Shown in pieces: positions 1 through 7,937 of a DNA stretch of 64,000 nucleotides. The position numbers were made by a program, and so were the translations under genes. How positions within the stretch are numbered: the first letter of the stretch is position 1; the number at the start of each line of letters is the position of its first letter. Source of the stretch: an uncultured Bacteroidia bacterium. Lineage in GTDB: Bacteria > Bacteroidota > Bacteroidia > Bacteroidales > F082. The stretch spans positions 1-64,000 of the forward strand of contig CACZZO010000012.1 of the NCBI GenBank assembly GCA_902785755.1, read 5' to 3'. The notes beneath the pieces were generated by a model, which ran no database searches, was not told where the DNA came from, and worked only from the letters and a program-made list of their open reading frames with translations.

Positions 1-2
1 AG

Positions 3-335
3 GTTGCAATAGGTTCATATAAATACATGGAAATCCCTGGGAGCATTTCAGTTGTTATCATCCAAGACGATGGATGGAATACACTCGAAATGGAAGCCAC
101 CATCCGCCCCTACCTGTTCTACCCCAACCCCACCCAAGACGAGCTGCACCTGTATTTCTCTCCAGACGTAACGCCCAAGCAAATCGAGCTTTACGATTTG
201 CAAGGCCACCTTGTGCGCACCCAGCGCAATGGACTTGAAAACCTTAATCTGCAAGGCTTGGCTTCGGGCACTTACACGATGCGCGTCACATTGGAAGGCG
301 GGAATGTGTTTTCGGATAAAGTCATCAAGGAATAA
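3..335 (+). CDS. C-terminal part of a T9SS-secreted protein (5' truncated by window edge)
   Basis: The reading frame is open from the first bases of the window, so the gene starts outside it; an internal ATG at 27 need not be the start. The visible ~110 residues end in a typical Por/T9SS type A sorting domain: YPNPTQDELHLYF, then an IELYDLQGHLV strand, a GLASGTYTMRVTLEGG strand and a final KVIKE. Such domains direct export across the outer membrane by the type IX machinery and are usually removed or exchanged for a lipid anchor. The functional domain is not visible, so no activity can be given. Confidence 0.85.
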   Translation, partial: VAIGSYKYMEIPGSISVVIIQDDGWNTLEMEATIRPYLFYPNPTQDELHLYFSPDVTPKQIELYDLQGHLVRTQRNGLENLNLQGLASGTYTMRVTLEGGNVFSDKVIKE

Positions 336-376
336 AGCTTGATTTGGATTTGGTTTCCCTCTATCAAAAAAAATAC

Positions 377-384
377 TATTTTTG
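377..384 (+). promoter_or_regulatory. Putative promoter -7 element (TATTTTTG)
   Basis: TATTTTTG matches the Bacteroidetes TAnnTTTG -7 element; a TTTG at 349-352 could be the -33 box. It lies 26 bp before the ATG of the AAA-ATPase pseudogene at 411. Confidence 0.5.
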
Positions 385-410
385 CACTCTGAATTTCAAT
401 TGATTGTGCC

Positions 411-1881
411 ATGCTGAAACTACCCATCGGACTACAGAGTTTTGAGAGCCTCAGAACTGACGGTTTCGCCTACGTCGACAAGACCAAGCTGGTTTATGAC
501 CTTGCCCAAAACGGGAAATACATTTTCCTCTCGCGCCCGCGAAGGTTTGGGAAAAGTCTTTTGATTTCAACCTTGAAGGCTTATTTCCAAGGGAAAAAAG
601 AATTGTTTGAGGGGTTGGCTATCTCAGAATTGGAACAGACTTGGGGGTCTTATCCAGTTCTGCATTTGGACCTGAATGTGGGTTTATATACTTCGAAGGA
701 AGGCCTTTTGGAAGCACTCAATTCCAACCTCGTTGATTGGGAAGAAAAATACGGCATCAAGTTAAACTCGCCTGACGCGGCACAAAGGTTCAAGTACATC
801 ATTAGCAGGTTGGCGCAGAGTACAGGCCAAAAAGTCGTCATCCTTGTGGACGAATACGACAAACCGCTCATCGAGGCCATCGACAATGAGCCGCTTCAAC
901 AGGAATACCGTTCCATTCTGAAAGCGTTTTATGGCAACATCAAGACCTGCGATGAGTTTATTCGTTTCGTCATGCTCACGGGCGTTTCAAAGTTCTCCAA
1001 AATCAGCCTGTTCAGCGATCTTAACAACCTGACAGACATTTCGTTGGATGAACGCTACGCCGATATTTGCGGCCTTACCGCCGAGGAAATTGAGCGTCAT
1101 TTCAGCGAACATCTTGAAGCGTTTGCCCAAAAGGAAGGCACCGACAAGGCCGCCATCATGGAAGAGAAATGCGAAAAATGTATGACGGCTACCATTTTTC
1201 GGAGGATATGTCGAAAGATATGTACAATCCTTTCAGCGTTCTCAATTCTCTTTCTGAGCAAAGGTATCGCAATTACTGGTTCTCGACCGGCACGCCGACA
1301 TTCCTCGTCAAACTGCTGCAAAACGGTGACTATGATTTGCGGGATTTCTCCTCGGGGAACATTTTGGCTAATGACCTCGCCGCCAAGGAGAGTTTGACCA
1401 AAGAGCCAATAGCAATGTTCTATCAAACTGGTTATCTGACTATTAAGGGCTACGACAAGGAGTTTGGTAGTTACAGTCTCGGCTTCCCAAATCGAGAAGT
1501 GGAGCAGAGTTTCCTCAATTTCCTGTTGCCGCGTTATACGGGTAATACCGATAACCGATCCTCGGCTTTCATCGAGTATTTTGTGCGCGACCTCCGCAAA
1601 GGTGACATTGAAAGTTTCCTGAACCGGATGAAGACCTTTTTCGCCGACACGCCTTACGAATTGGTTCGCGACTTGGAAAACCACTACCAAACCGTGATGT
1701 TCACCATTTGCTTGAGTTCAAGTTCAATAAGACGGCTGCGGAGGCTTTGGCGCAAATCAACACGAAGGATTATCCTTTGCCTTTCCAATTTGAGGGGCGC
1801 AAGGTTTTCAAAGTGGGGGTCAATTTCTCGAAGGAAACCCGAAACATCGACGATTGCATTTGGGAGCCTTTGGAGGCTTAG
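411..1881 (+). pseudogene. Decayed AAA-ATPase-like / PD-(D/E)XK nuclease gene
   Basis: This resembles the Bacteroidetes AAA-ATPase_like family with a C-terminal PDDEXK_9 nuclease domain (usually about 520-560 aa in one frame). Frame 1 runs from ATG 411 with the family start (LPIGLQSFESLRTDGFAYVD), a Walker A SRPRRFGKSLL and a Walker B VILVDEYDKP. Near 1160-1170 the frame is lost; the expected continuation MRKMYDGYHFSED reads in another frame from 1169. A second break near 1705-1715 removes the stretch that normally holds the first nuclease residues and shifts frame again; the family ending FEFKFNKTAAEALAQIN ... CIWEPLEA then reads to the TAG at 1879-1881. So there are one frameshift and one deletion with frameshift. 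The end overlaps the convergent RsmI-like gene by 4 bp. The ATPase half may still be translated, but the nuclease is lost. Confidence 0.85.
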
Positions 1882-2627
1882 TGCTTTCGTCCCCAATACC
1901 CTTTTTTCGGCTCACTATAGATTAGGAAAACCGCCGGCTTCTTGTTCAAGTCGCCTTTGAAGGTTTTCCAAGTGCCAATGTCTTGACTGATAATAAGTTC
2001 GTCCTCGCAAGTAAGGTTGCAGGCTATGCAAAGCCTTGTGGCGGGGTGGAGGTTTTTGCAAAGGTCTTGCAACATGGCGTTGTTGCGGAAAGGTGTTTCG
2101 ATGAACAATTCCGTTTCGTTGTTGGCCAATGAGCGGCGTTCCAAGTCCTTGATGGCGTTTTGCCTTTCGGGACTTTTGATGGGCAGGTAACCGTGGAAGG
2201 CGAAGGCTTGTCCGTTGAATCCCGAAGCCATCAGTGCCAAAATCATGGCATTGGGCCCGACCAACGGAACCACTTGAATACCAGCGGAATGTGCCAAATC
2301 AACTACCAATGCTCCCGGGTCGGCGACGCAAGGTGTACCGGCTTCCGACATCAAGCCCATGTCCTCACCTTGAAGGCACGCGCCGAGGTGCTCCATCAAG
2401 TCGAGGTTGCGGGCGTTGTGCTTGTCCAATTCGATGAAATTGATGTCATCGATAGGGCTGTCCATTCCGATGCGGCTCAACACGCGGCGCGAAGTGCGGG
2501 TGTTTTCCACAACGAAGTGTTTCAATCGTTTCACGATTTGGAGCGTTCCGGCAGGAATCACTTGCTCTGGTTTTGTTGCGCCAAGCAGGTTGGGTACGAG
2601 GTATAGTTTTCCGAAGTTGTTGGTCAT
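1878..2627 (-). CDS. RsmI-like SAM-dependent methyltransferase (tetrapyrrole methylase fold)
   Basis: A 249-residue protein of the tetrapyrrole (corrin/porphyrin) methylase fold, close to the RsmI family that 2'-O-methylates C1402 of 16S rRNA. Seen: an N-terminal LYLVPNLLGA strand, LMSEAGTPCVADPGALVV matching the conserved SDAGxPxxxDPG loop, a VPLVGPNAMILALMASGF segment, and a late NLTCEDE strand. The ATG at 2627 was chosen because it is the first Met before the conserved strand and lies 7 bp after the dnaA stop; an upstream extension would run into dnaA. It shares a transcript with dnaA. The Bacteroidetes members are shorter and more divergent than E. coli RsmI, so the exact rRNA target is inferred. 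Converges with the pseudogene at 1881. Confidence 0.8.
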   Translation of the reverse strand: MTNNFGKLYLVPNLLGATKPEQVIPAGTLQIVKRLKHFVVENTRTSRRVLSRIGMDSPIDDINFIELDKHNARNLDLMEHLGACLQGEDMGLMSEAGTPCVADPGALVVDLAHSAGIQVVPLVGPNAMILALMASGFNGQAFAFHGYLPIKSPERQNAIKDLERRSLANNETELFIETPFRNNAMLQDLCKNLHPATRLCIACNLTCEDELIISQDIGTWKTFKGDLNKKPAVFLIYSEPKKGYWGRKH

Positions 2628-2634
2628 AAGGGAG

Positions 2635-4053
2635 TTATTGCAAGGCGATTTTCTTTTCAATGTCGGCAAACATCACCTTAAACTGTTTGTCGGTCTCCAA
2701 TTGGTTGGCGATGGTCTTGCAGGCATGATACACCGTGGCGTGGTCTTTCTTGCCGCATTGTTGCCCGATGGAGGCGAGGCTGGCGTTGGAGTATTTTTTC
2801 GAGAGGAACATGGCGATTTGTCGTGCCTGCACCACTTGCCGCTTGCGCGTGTTGAGCACCATCTGCTCCGGCGAAATTTTGAAATAGTCGCACACGATGT
2901 TGATGATGTATTCCACCGAAACCTCCTTGACCGTGTTGCGCACGAAACGCTCGATGATTTCCTTCGCCATGTCGAGGTTGATGGCCTTCTTGTTGAGCAG
3001 CGACTGCGCCATCAGCGAGTTCATCACGCCTTCAAGTTCGCGGATGTTGTTGCGCACATTGCTGGCAATGTATTGCACCACTTCATCAGGGAAGGTGATG
3101 CCGTTGTCGTAGAGTTTTTCGCGGATGATGGAAGTGCGTGTCGGCAGGTCGGGCACCTGAAGTTCGGCGGGGAGGCCCCACTTGAAGCGCGAAAGCAGCC
3201 GTTCTTCCATGCCTTGAAGGTCGGATGGGAACTTGTCGCTGGTGATGACAATCTGCTTGTTGTTTTGCTGCAAGTGGTTGAAAATGTGGAAGAAAACATC
3301 CTGAGTGCCAGCCTTTCCCGAAAGGAATTGGATGTCGTCGACGATGAGCACGTCAATCATCTGGTAGAAGTTGATGAAATCGGGGCGATTGTTGTTCTTG
3401 TTGGCCGACACATACTGGGTGGAAAGTTGTTCGGCCTGCACATAAAGCACGGTCTTTTCTGGGTGCAAACGCTTGGTTTCCAATCCGATGGCGTGGCAAA
3501 GATGGGTTTTCCCAAGTCCAGTGCCGCTGTAAATGACCAAGGGATTGAACGCATTTTTTCCGGGTTCGCGGGCGATTTCGAGGCCGGCTGAACGCGCCAA
3601 ACGGTTACATTCGCCTTCGATGAAATTGTCGAAAGTGTAGTTTTCGTTGAGCTGCGAGTCGATTTGCAGTTTCTTTAGTCCGGGGATGACAAACGGATTG
3701 ATGGGGCCTTCCGAAAGCCGTTGCGGAGCGGGCTGACCGAGAGGATTCTTCGGGAAATTGCGGTTGGAACTGGGCAAAGTGATGGAGCCTGAACTGTTTG
3801 CGCTGTCTACAGGCATCGTGTAGGCTAATTTTCCCTTTGCACCGACGAAACGTTTGATGGCCGTCCGAAGGTGGTCGATGTAATGCTCCTCAAGGTATTC
3901 GTAGAAAAACTGGGTGGGCACCTGAAGGGTGAGCACGTCGTCGGAAAGAGAGATGGGCACGATGGGTTCAAACCAAGTCTTGTAGCCCTGTTCCGTGACG
4001 TTATCCTTGATCACAGACAGACATTTATTCCATATCTCGACATGGTTACTCAT
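2635..4053 (-). CDS. dnaA: Chromosomal replication initiator protein DnaA
   Basis: Full-length (472 aa) DnaA, the AAA+ initiator that binds DnaA boxes at oriC and opens the duplex. Domain I (about 1-70) begins MSNHVEIWNKCLSVIKDN and includes the GYKTWFEPI segment. A variable linker (about 85-125) is followed by the AAA+ domain with Walker A SGTGLGKTHLCHA, Walker B VLIVDDIQFLSGK, and a LLSRFKWGL sensor/box VII region. The C-terminal helix-turn-helix domain carries the signature CGKKDHATVYHACKTI that contacts the DnaA box. The ATG at 4053 gives the expected N-terminus. It heads a two-gene unit with the RsmI-like gene. The upstream region contains no clear DnaA box, so autoregulation or an adjacent origin cannot be claimed. 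Confidence 0.98.
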   Translation of the reverse strand: MSNHVEIWNKCLSVIKDNVTEQGYKTWFEPIVPISLSDDVLTLQVPTQFFYEYLEEHYIDHLRTAIKRFVGAKGKLAYTMPVDSANSSGSITLPSSNRNFPKNPLGQPAPQRLSEGPINPFVIPGLKKLQIDSQLNENYTFDNFIEGECNRLARSAGLEIAREPGKNAFNPLVIYSGTGLGKTHLCHAIGLETKRLHPEKTVLYVQAEQLSTQYVSANKNNNRPDFINFYQMIDVLIVDDIQFLSGKAGTQDVFFHIFNHLQQNNKQIVITSDKFPSDLQGMEERLLSRFKWGLPAELQVPDLPTRTSIIREKLYDNGITFPDEVVQYIASNVRNNIRELEGVMNSLMAQSLLNKKAINLDMAKEIIERFVRNTVKEVSVEYIINIVCDYFKISPEQMVLNTRKRQVVQARQIAMFLSKKYSNASLASIGQQCGKKDHATVYHACKTIANQLETDKQFKVMFADIEKKIALQ

Positions 4054-4145
4054 CGTCGTTTATGCCTAATTTGTTGTATTTCAAACTACTTTTTGGGGTA
4101 GAAAGGGTGTCTCGTTTTCCCGTTTTCGGGCTTTTTTCGACCTTG

Positions 4146-4153
4146 CAAAGGTA
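4146..4153 (-). promoter_or_regulatory. Putative dnaA promoter -7 element (TACCTTTG)
   Basis: On the minus strand TACCTTTG fits TAnnTTTG. A TTTTG about 25 bp upstream (minus sense) may be the -33 box. Transcription would start about 90 bp before the dnaA ATG. The 4054-4265 gap is AT-rich but shows no other feature by eye. Confidence 0.55.
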
Positions 4154-4265
4154 AATGATTAATTGTTTATAAAAAAATCAAAATCCTATTGACTTTCAAT
4201 TTTCTTTTTCAAAAATTACGAGGATTTCGGTCTCAGAAAACTTAAATACTCTGTAATTTGCTGTT

Positions 4266-4877
4266 TTACACGGTTTTGATATGCGCTATTTTTACCCCGA
4301 ACAAATTGCGAAATTTTTCCGAAATTCTTGAAGCGTCATTTTTCCTTGTTGAAAACTCCAAATAGCAGTCCAATTCGAAGCGAGGATTCAGTTGTTCCAG
4401 ATTTTCCTCTTTTAGGATGCGCATCACCTCATTCATCAGCGGGTACTCGAACTCCAAACTGTAAATTTCATTTATGGTTTTCTCCACAATTTGCGCGTTG
4501 TCAAGGGCTTCTCGGGCAGCGGTTTTGTAGGCGTTGATGAGTCCCGAAGTGCCCAATTTGATGCCTCCGAAATACCTCGTCACGACCACACAAACATTGG
4601 TGACATCCTTCGAGAGGATTTGGTTGAGGATGGGTTTGCCCGCCGTGCCCGAGGGTTCGCCGTCGTCGCTGGAGCGGAAGGTTTTCTTGTCGGGACCAAT
4701 CATGTAGGCATAGCAATGGTGCCGCGCATCGAAATATTTCTTCTTGACGGAAGCCACGGCTGCCTTGGCCTCGTCTTCGTTCATCACGACAAAGGTCTCG
4801 GCGATGAACTTGCTGCCTTTTTCCTTATAAAGGCCCTCGCCGCGTGTGGCCAACATATAATAGGTGTCGTCGTTCAT
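4266..4877 (-). CDS. YigZ/IMPACT family protein
   Basis: A 203-residue protein of the IMPACT/YigZ family (N-terminal UPF0029 domain plus a ferredoxin-like C-terminal DUF1949 domain). Seen: DARHHCYAYMIG, the signature SSDDGEPSGTAGKPIL, and VVVTRYFGGIKLGTSGLINAYKTAA. The start ATG at 4877 overlaps the stop of the upstream EamA-type gene as ATGA, so the two genes are probably translationally coupled. The molecular role of bacterial YigZ is not firmly known; the eukaryotic homologue IMPACT inhibits Gcn2. An apparent N-terminal extension to 4967 would lie inside the EamA gene and is not needed. Confidence 0.9.
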   Translation of the reverse strand: MNDDTYYMLATRGEGLYKEKGSKFIAETFVVMNEDEAKAAVASVKKKYFDARHHCYAYMIGPDKKTFRSSDDGEPSGTAGKPILNQILSKDVTNVCVVVTRYFGGIKLGTSGLINAYKTAAREALDNAQIVEKTINEIYSLEFEYPLMNEVMRILKEENLEQLNPRFELDCYLEFSTRKNDASRISEKFRNLFGVKIAHIKTV

Positions 4878-5734
4878 GGCTTCAGGGTGATGAGGATGAC
4901 GGCAATGATGGCGATGGCCAAGCCCAAATAATTCTTCCAAGTGAGTTTTTCCTTGAAGAGCAGCCAACCCGTAAGGGCGGTGAGGCTGACTACACCTATA
5001 TTATATACGGGGAACAGCACGACATTGTCGAAGCAGCGCATGGCGTGATAGACGCAGAAGGTGGAGAAAAAGTTGATGACACCCAACCCGATGCCTCCGA
5101 CGGCGCTTTTCCATTGCCATTTTGAGCGGCCTCGAAAGAGGTCGTAGGCCACGATGAGGATGCCAAACAGCAAGGCGATGAAATAGATGAAGGCAATCAT
5201 GAAACTCATATCGTTGGCTTGGTTCTTTTGCTCGGTGAGTTTCATGAGAATGTCGCCCGTGCCTGTGCCGAAAAAGATGAGGATTGGTAGCAACCAATTG
5301 GTTTTGTTGGTTTTAGAAGACTCTTTTTTGCCGCCGACCACCAACACCAAGGCTACTAAAGCCAGCACAATGCCCATCGTGGCGACGAAATTCAGCCTCT
5401 CGCTGAACAAGACTACGCCCGCCAAGGTAGGCAACACCACAGAGAGTTTGCTTGAAAGCGAAGTGACCGTCACACCGGAGCGTTGGGTGGAGGCGGTCAT
5501 CAGCAAGTAGGTGAAAATGAACCAGAAACCCGTGATGAGCGAGAGTCCGAACCACGGCTCGGCAACCAATTGTGCAGGCGTGTCGAACTGCTTGCACATC
5601 AAGAAGCCAGTGCCTGCGGCGAAGACATAGTTCCACATCAGCGCTTGGTGGTTGTCGAGTTTGAAACGCTCGAAGAGGCGCATGGCTACGAAAACGCCGG
5701 TGGAGAATATTATGGCTAAAATGAGGTAAATCAT
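4874..5734 (-). CDS. EamA/DMT-family transporter
   Basis: A 286-residue integral membrane protein with about ten hydrophobic segments arranged as two EamA-like halves, as in drug/metabolite exporters. It starts MIYLILAIIFSTGVFVAMRLFERF; the second half includes ILIFFGTGTGDILMK and ends LGLAIAIIAVILITLKP. Substrate unknown. The ATG at 5734 was chosen because a perfect -7 box (TATTTTTG, minus strand, 5739-5746) lies just upstream, which rules out the longer open frame that reaches back into prmC. The 3' end overlaps yigZ (ATGA). Confidence 0.88.
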   Translation of the reverse strand: MIYLILAIIFSTGVFVAMRLFERFKLDNHQALMWNYVFAAGTGFLMCKQFDTPAQLVAEPWFGLSLITGFWFIFTYLLMTASTQRSGVTVTSLSSKLSVVLPTLAGVVLFSERLNFVATMGIVLALVALVLVVGGKKESSKTNKTNWLLPILIFFGTGTGDILMKLTEQKNQANDMSFMIAFIYFIALLFGILIVAYDLFRGRSKWQWKSAVGGIGLGVINFFSTFCVYHAMRCFDNVVLFPVYNIGVVSLTALTGWLLFKEKLTWKNYLGLAIAIIAVILITLKP

Positions 5735-5738
5735 TCGG

Positions 5739-5766
5739 CAAAAATACGGTTTTTTGCGTATTTTTG
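5739..5766. promoter_or_regulatory. Back-to-back divergent promoters for EamA-type gene and prmC
   Basis: Two -7 elements diverge within 28 bp: TATTTTTG on the minus strand (5739-5746) and TATTTTTG on the plus strand (5759-5766). Each ends only about 4 bp from the neighbouring ATG (5734 minus, 5771 plus). Starts would therefore be at or next to the ATG, predicting leaderless or almost leaderless mRNAs, and the two -33 regions must overlap the opposite promoter. Confidence 0.55.
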
Positions 5767-5770
5767 CCTC

Positions 5771-6655
5771 ATGTTTGGATTTAATCTGCAAAAAACAAAA
5801 CGCCACTTCACCGAAGTGCTGACTGTAAAATTCCCACAGCGCGAGGCGGAGCAACTGATGCGTATCCTGTTGGAAGACCTTTTCGGCATTGACTTGAAAC
5901 GGCAGTTGATGAACCCCGAATTGCGTATCGACGAATTCCAACATTTTCAGTTGGAGCAAGCCGTCAAGCGGCTGTTGGCAGGAGAGCCGGTGCAATATGT
6001 GACGGGCATGGCGCGTTTCGGCGACATATTAATAAAGGTGTCGCCGTCGGTGCTCATTCCGCGCCCCGAGACGGAGGAAATGGTGCAGAAGATTTGCGCT
6101 TCGATGCCCAAGGAAAAACCCATGCGCATTTGGGACATTGGAACGGGTTCGGGCTGCATTGCCATAGCCTTGGCAAAACATTTCGAGAACGCCGAAGTCA
6201 TAGCCTTTGATGTTTCCGAGGAGGCTTTGCAAATGGCCATGGAAAATGCCGAAAGCAATGGTGCAAAGGTGACTTTCGTGCAAGACGACATTATGAATCC
6301 CACATCCGTTTTTTTCGCTCAGCCCGTGGATTTGGTGGTGAGCAATCCGCCCTACGTTTGCGACAGCGAGCGAGCCGCGATGGAAGCCAACGTCCTCGAT
6401 TGGGAGCCTGAAACGGCCCTCTTTGTCCCCGACGACGACCCGCTTCGGTTTTATCGCCAAATCTTGGCTTTGGCCAAAAACCAGTTGAATCCCCAAGGAC
6501 AGATTTGGTTCGAAATCAATGAAGCGAAAGGTGAGGAGATGTTGTCGCTTTGCTGCGAAATGGGTTTCCCCAAGGCTGAAATTTTGGAGGATTTTGCTGG
6601 AAAACCACGAGTTTGCCGTGCTTGTAGGAATTGTTTTTCCAAAAAAAAGTTGTAA
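5771..6655 (+). CDS. prmC: Peptide chain release factor N5-glutamine methyltransferase PrmC (HemK)
   Basis: A 294-residue Rossmann-fold methyltransferase that modifies the Gln of the GGQ motif in release factors. The N-terminal helical domain (about 1-95) contains REAEQLMRILLEDLFG. The SAM motif I is IWDIGTGSGCIAIALAKHF, the acidic motif II is VIAFDVSEEAL, and the catalytic motif is VVSNPPYVCDSE. Late family residues IWFEINEAKGEEM are present. The C-terminal end CFSKKKL is basic. The ATG is almost on top of the predicted transcription start. No operon partner downstream on this strand within 140 bp. Confidence 0.95.
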   Translation: MFGFNLQKTKRHFTEVLTVKFPQREAEQLMRILLEDLFGIDLKRQLMNPELRIDEFQHFQLEQAVKRLLAGEPVQYVTGMARFGDILIKVSPSVLIPRPETEEMVQKICASMPKEKPMRIWDIGTGSGCIAIALAKHFENAEVIAFDVSEEALQMAMENAESNGAKVTFVQDDIMNPTSVFFAQPVDLVVSNPPYVCDSERAAMEANVLDWEPETALFVPDDDPLRFYRQILALAKNQLNPQGQIWFEINEAKGEEMLSLCCEMGFPKAEILEDFAGKPRVCRACRNCFSKKKL

Positions 6656-6746
6656 TAAACCTCAATAACTAATTGAAAATCAATACACATATTTTGAAAA
6701 AGTTTGTAATGGCTCATAGACATGCCAAAACGACAAATTTTTTCTA

Positions 6747-6754
6747 TACTTTTG
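6747..6754 (+). promoter_or_regulatory. Putative promoter -7 element (TACTTTTG)
   Basis: TACTTTTG fits the Bacteroidetes -7 consensus and precedes the lipoprotein gene at 6801 by 46 bp. No convincing -33 box was seen at the usual distance. Confidence 0.5.
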
Positions 6755-6800
6755 CGGAACAAGTTTCAAAGCAAATTATAAACCTCAAAATCCAATCATT

Positions 6801-7337
6801 ATGTTCATAAACAAAAACATCAAAATCGGAACGCTGCTTGTGCTGTTGGCGGCATTCATGGGCTTTGCCTCTTGCAAAAAAATCGACCTCACCGTGCAAA
6901 TCCCACAGCTGAAGGGCTCTTGGCAATGGGAGGAATCCGCAGTGGGCGGTGTTGTCGGCATTATTTATGCTGACACCACGCAAAACCTTGTTCTCACTTT
7001 TGAAGACGACAACAAAATCAGCGTCGCTTACAATGGTGAATGGCTTTTCCAAAACGAGACCTACACCGTCACGAAATCGAATAACAGCCTTTACGGCGAT
7101 TATATCATCAATGTGCCGAAAAAGATTCAGACCAAGGTCGCCGAGTGTTTGGGCCATTCGGAAGGGAGCATCGTGTTGAGCGGGTATGTCAGTCTCTTTG
7201 ACTTTATGTCTGAGGCTGGCCCGAGTACACTGGTCAAGAAATTGAGCATCATCGATAAGAAGGAAATCGATGTGGGCGTTGCAGGCGGCAATTATCATAA
7301 GGGTTCGGTATTTGCACCGATACATGAATTGTATTGA
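6801..7337 (+). CDS. Hypothetical lipoprotein
   Basis: A 178-residue protein with a type II signal: MFINKNIKIGTLLVLLAAFMGFASC, in which FASC is the lipobox and Cys25 would be lipidated. The mature part begins with the ligand-like stretch LKGSWQWEESAVGG and alternates short beta strands (NLVLTFEDDNKISVAYNGEW, ETYTVTKS), which recalls lipocalin-like lipoproteins of Bacteroidetes; I cannot assign a ligand. It stands alone between its own promoter and the RNase P RNA gene, whose promoter begins about 10 bp after the stop. Confidence 0.75.
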   Translation: MFINKNIKIGTLLVLLAAFMGFASCKKIDLTVQIPQLKGSWQWEESAVGGVVGIIYADTTQNLVLTFEDDNKISVAYNGEWLFQNETYTVTKSNNSLYGDYIINVPKKIQTKVAECLGHSEGSIVLSGYVSLFDFMSEAGPSTLVKKLSIIDKKEIDVGVAGGNYHKGSVFAPIHELY

Positions 7338-7346
7338 GAATTTCCC

Positions 7347-7354
7347 TATTTTTG
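7347..7354 (+). promoter_or_regulatory. rnpB promoter -7 element (TATTTTTG)
   Basis: TATTTTTG lies just 4 bp before the base of the RNase P RNA P1 helix (7359), which fits a start at about 7359-7361. Confidence 0.6.
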
Positions 7355-7356
7355 CA

Positions 7357-7735
7357 CCGCGATTCAGGCAGACTGTCGCGGGTCGGGAAAGCCGGCGCGA
7401 GGAAAGTCGGGACAGCACAGAGCACCATACTTCTTAACAGGAAGGTACACGCGAGTGTAACAGACAGTGCCACAGAAAAATATACCGCCCGCAAGGGTAA
7501 GGGTGAAAACGCGAGGTAAGGGCTCACGCGGTGGGTGGCGACATTCCGCCGGGGCAAACCTTATGGGCTGCAAGTCCAAGTATAGAGGCAATGAGGCTTT
7601 CGGGCCTTGAACGGGCTGCTCGTCCGTCGTCTCAGGGTAGGGCGCTTGAGCCTGCGGGCGACCGCAGGCCGAGAGAAATGACAGTCACCCCGCAAGGGGA
7701 ACAGAATCCCGCTTATTCGCTTGGGTCGCTGTTTT
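7357..7735 (+). ncRNA. rnpB: RNase P RNA (class A)
   Basis: Catalytic RNA that removes 5' leaders from tRNA precursors. P1 is formed by GCGATTCAGGC (7359-7369) and GCTTGGGTCGC (7719-7729), 11 pairs with G-U wobbles. Conserved core seen in order: GAGGAAAGTCGGG, ACAGAAAAATATACCG, GGTAAGGGTGAAA, GCAAGTCCAAGTATAG and ACAGAATCCCGCTTAT. The order and spacing fit the A-type fold. Short reading frames in this stretch, such as those near 7531-7854, are incidental. A strong terminator follows immediately. Confidence 0.95.
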
Positions 7736-7737
7736 AC

Positions 7738-7774
7738 AAGAGGCTCCGCTTCCAAGCGGAGCCTCTTTGTTTTT
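7738..7774 (+). terminator. Rho-independent terminator of rnpB
   Basis: A perfect 14-bp stem (AAGAGGCTCCGCTT / AAGCGGAGCCTCTT) with a 2-nt CC loop is followed by TGTTTTT. Confidence 0.9.
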
Positions 7775-7848
7775 GGATTGCAGTGTCAGGAAAACGCCTT
7801 TTTTATGTTGATATGGGACGGAAAAATATTGTAAAATCCTGCCTAATG

Positions 7849-7876
7849 ATGTAGTTATTTTTTGAAAAAACTACAT
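7849..7876. repeat. AT-rich inverted repeat
   Basis: ATGTAGTT and AACTACAT enclose 12 bases (ATTTTTTGAAAA). It sits between two related terminators and has no obvious gene; role unknown. The remainder of 7775-7898 shows nothing. Confidence 0.4.
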
Positions 7877-7898
7877 TGATATGTTGTCCTACGGTATT

Positions 7899-7937
7899 AC
7901 AAAAGGCTTCACTTCCAAGCGGAGCCTCTTTGTTTTT
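7899..7937. terminator. Second, degenerate copy of the rnpB terminator
   Basis: The right half (CTTCCAAGCGGAGCCTCTTT) is identical to the rnpB terminator. The left arm AAGGCTTCACTT carries two changes, leaving one mismatch and one G-T pair in the stem. It ends at the stop of the convergent AspT-like gene. Confidence 0.6.

Noticed and set aside
2407-3591. Long open frame antisense to dnaA
   Set aside because: Composition-driven frame opposite a clear DnaA; no family motif and no promoter. The same applies to the long frames antisense to the CoA-transferase (9793-11094), sdhB (19782-20372), the TPR gene (45277-46845) and gyrB.
4054-4265. Origin of replication next to dnaA
   Set aside because: The gap is AT-rich, but I found no TTATNCACA-like boxes, and dnaA in Bacteroidales is often not next to the origin. 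A GC-skew plot of the whole chromosome would decide.
7334-7854. Short open frames within the RNase P RNA
   Set aside because: They coincide with the RNA's conserved core and share no protein similarity.
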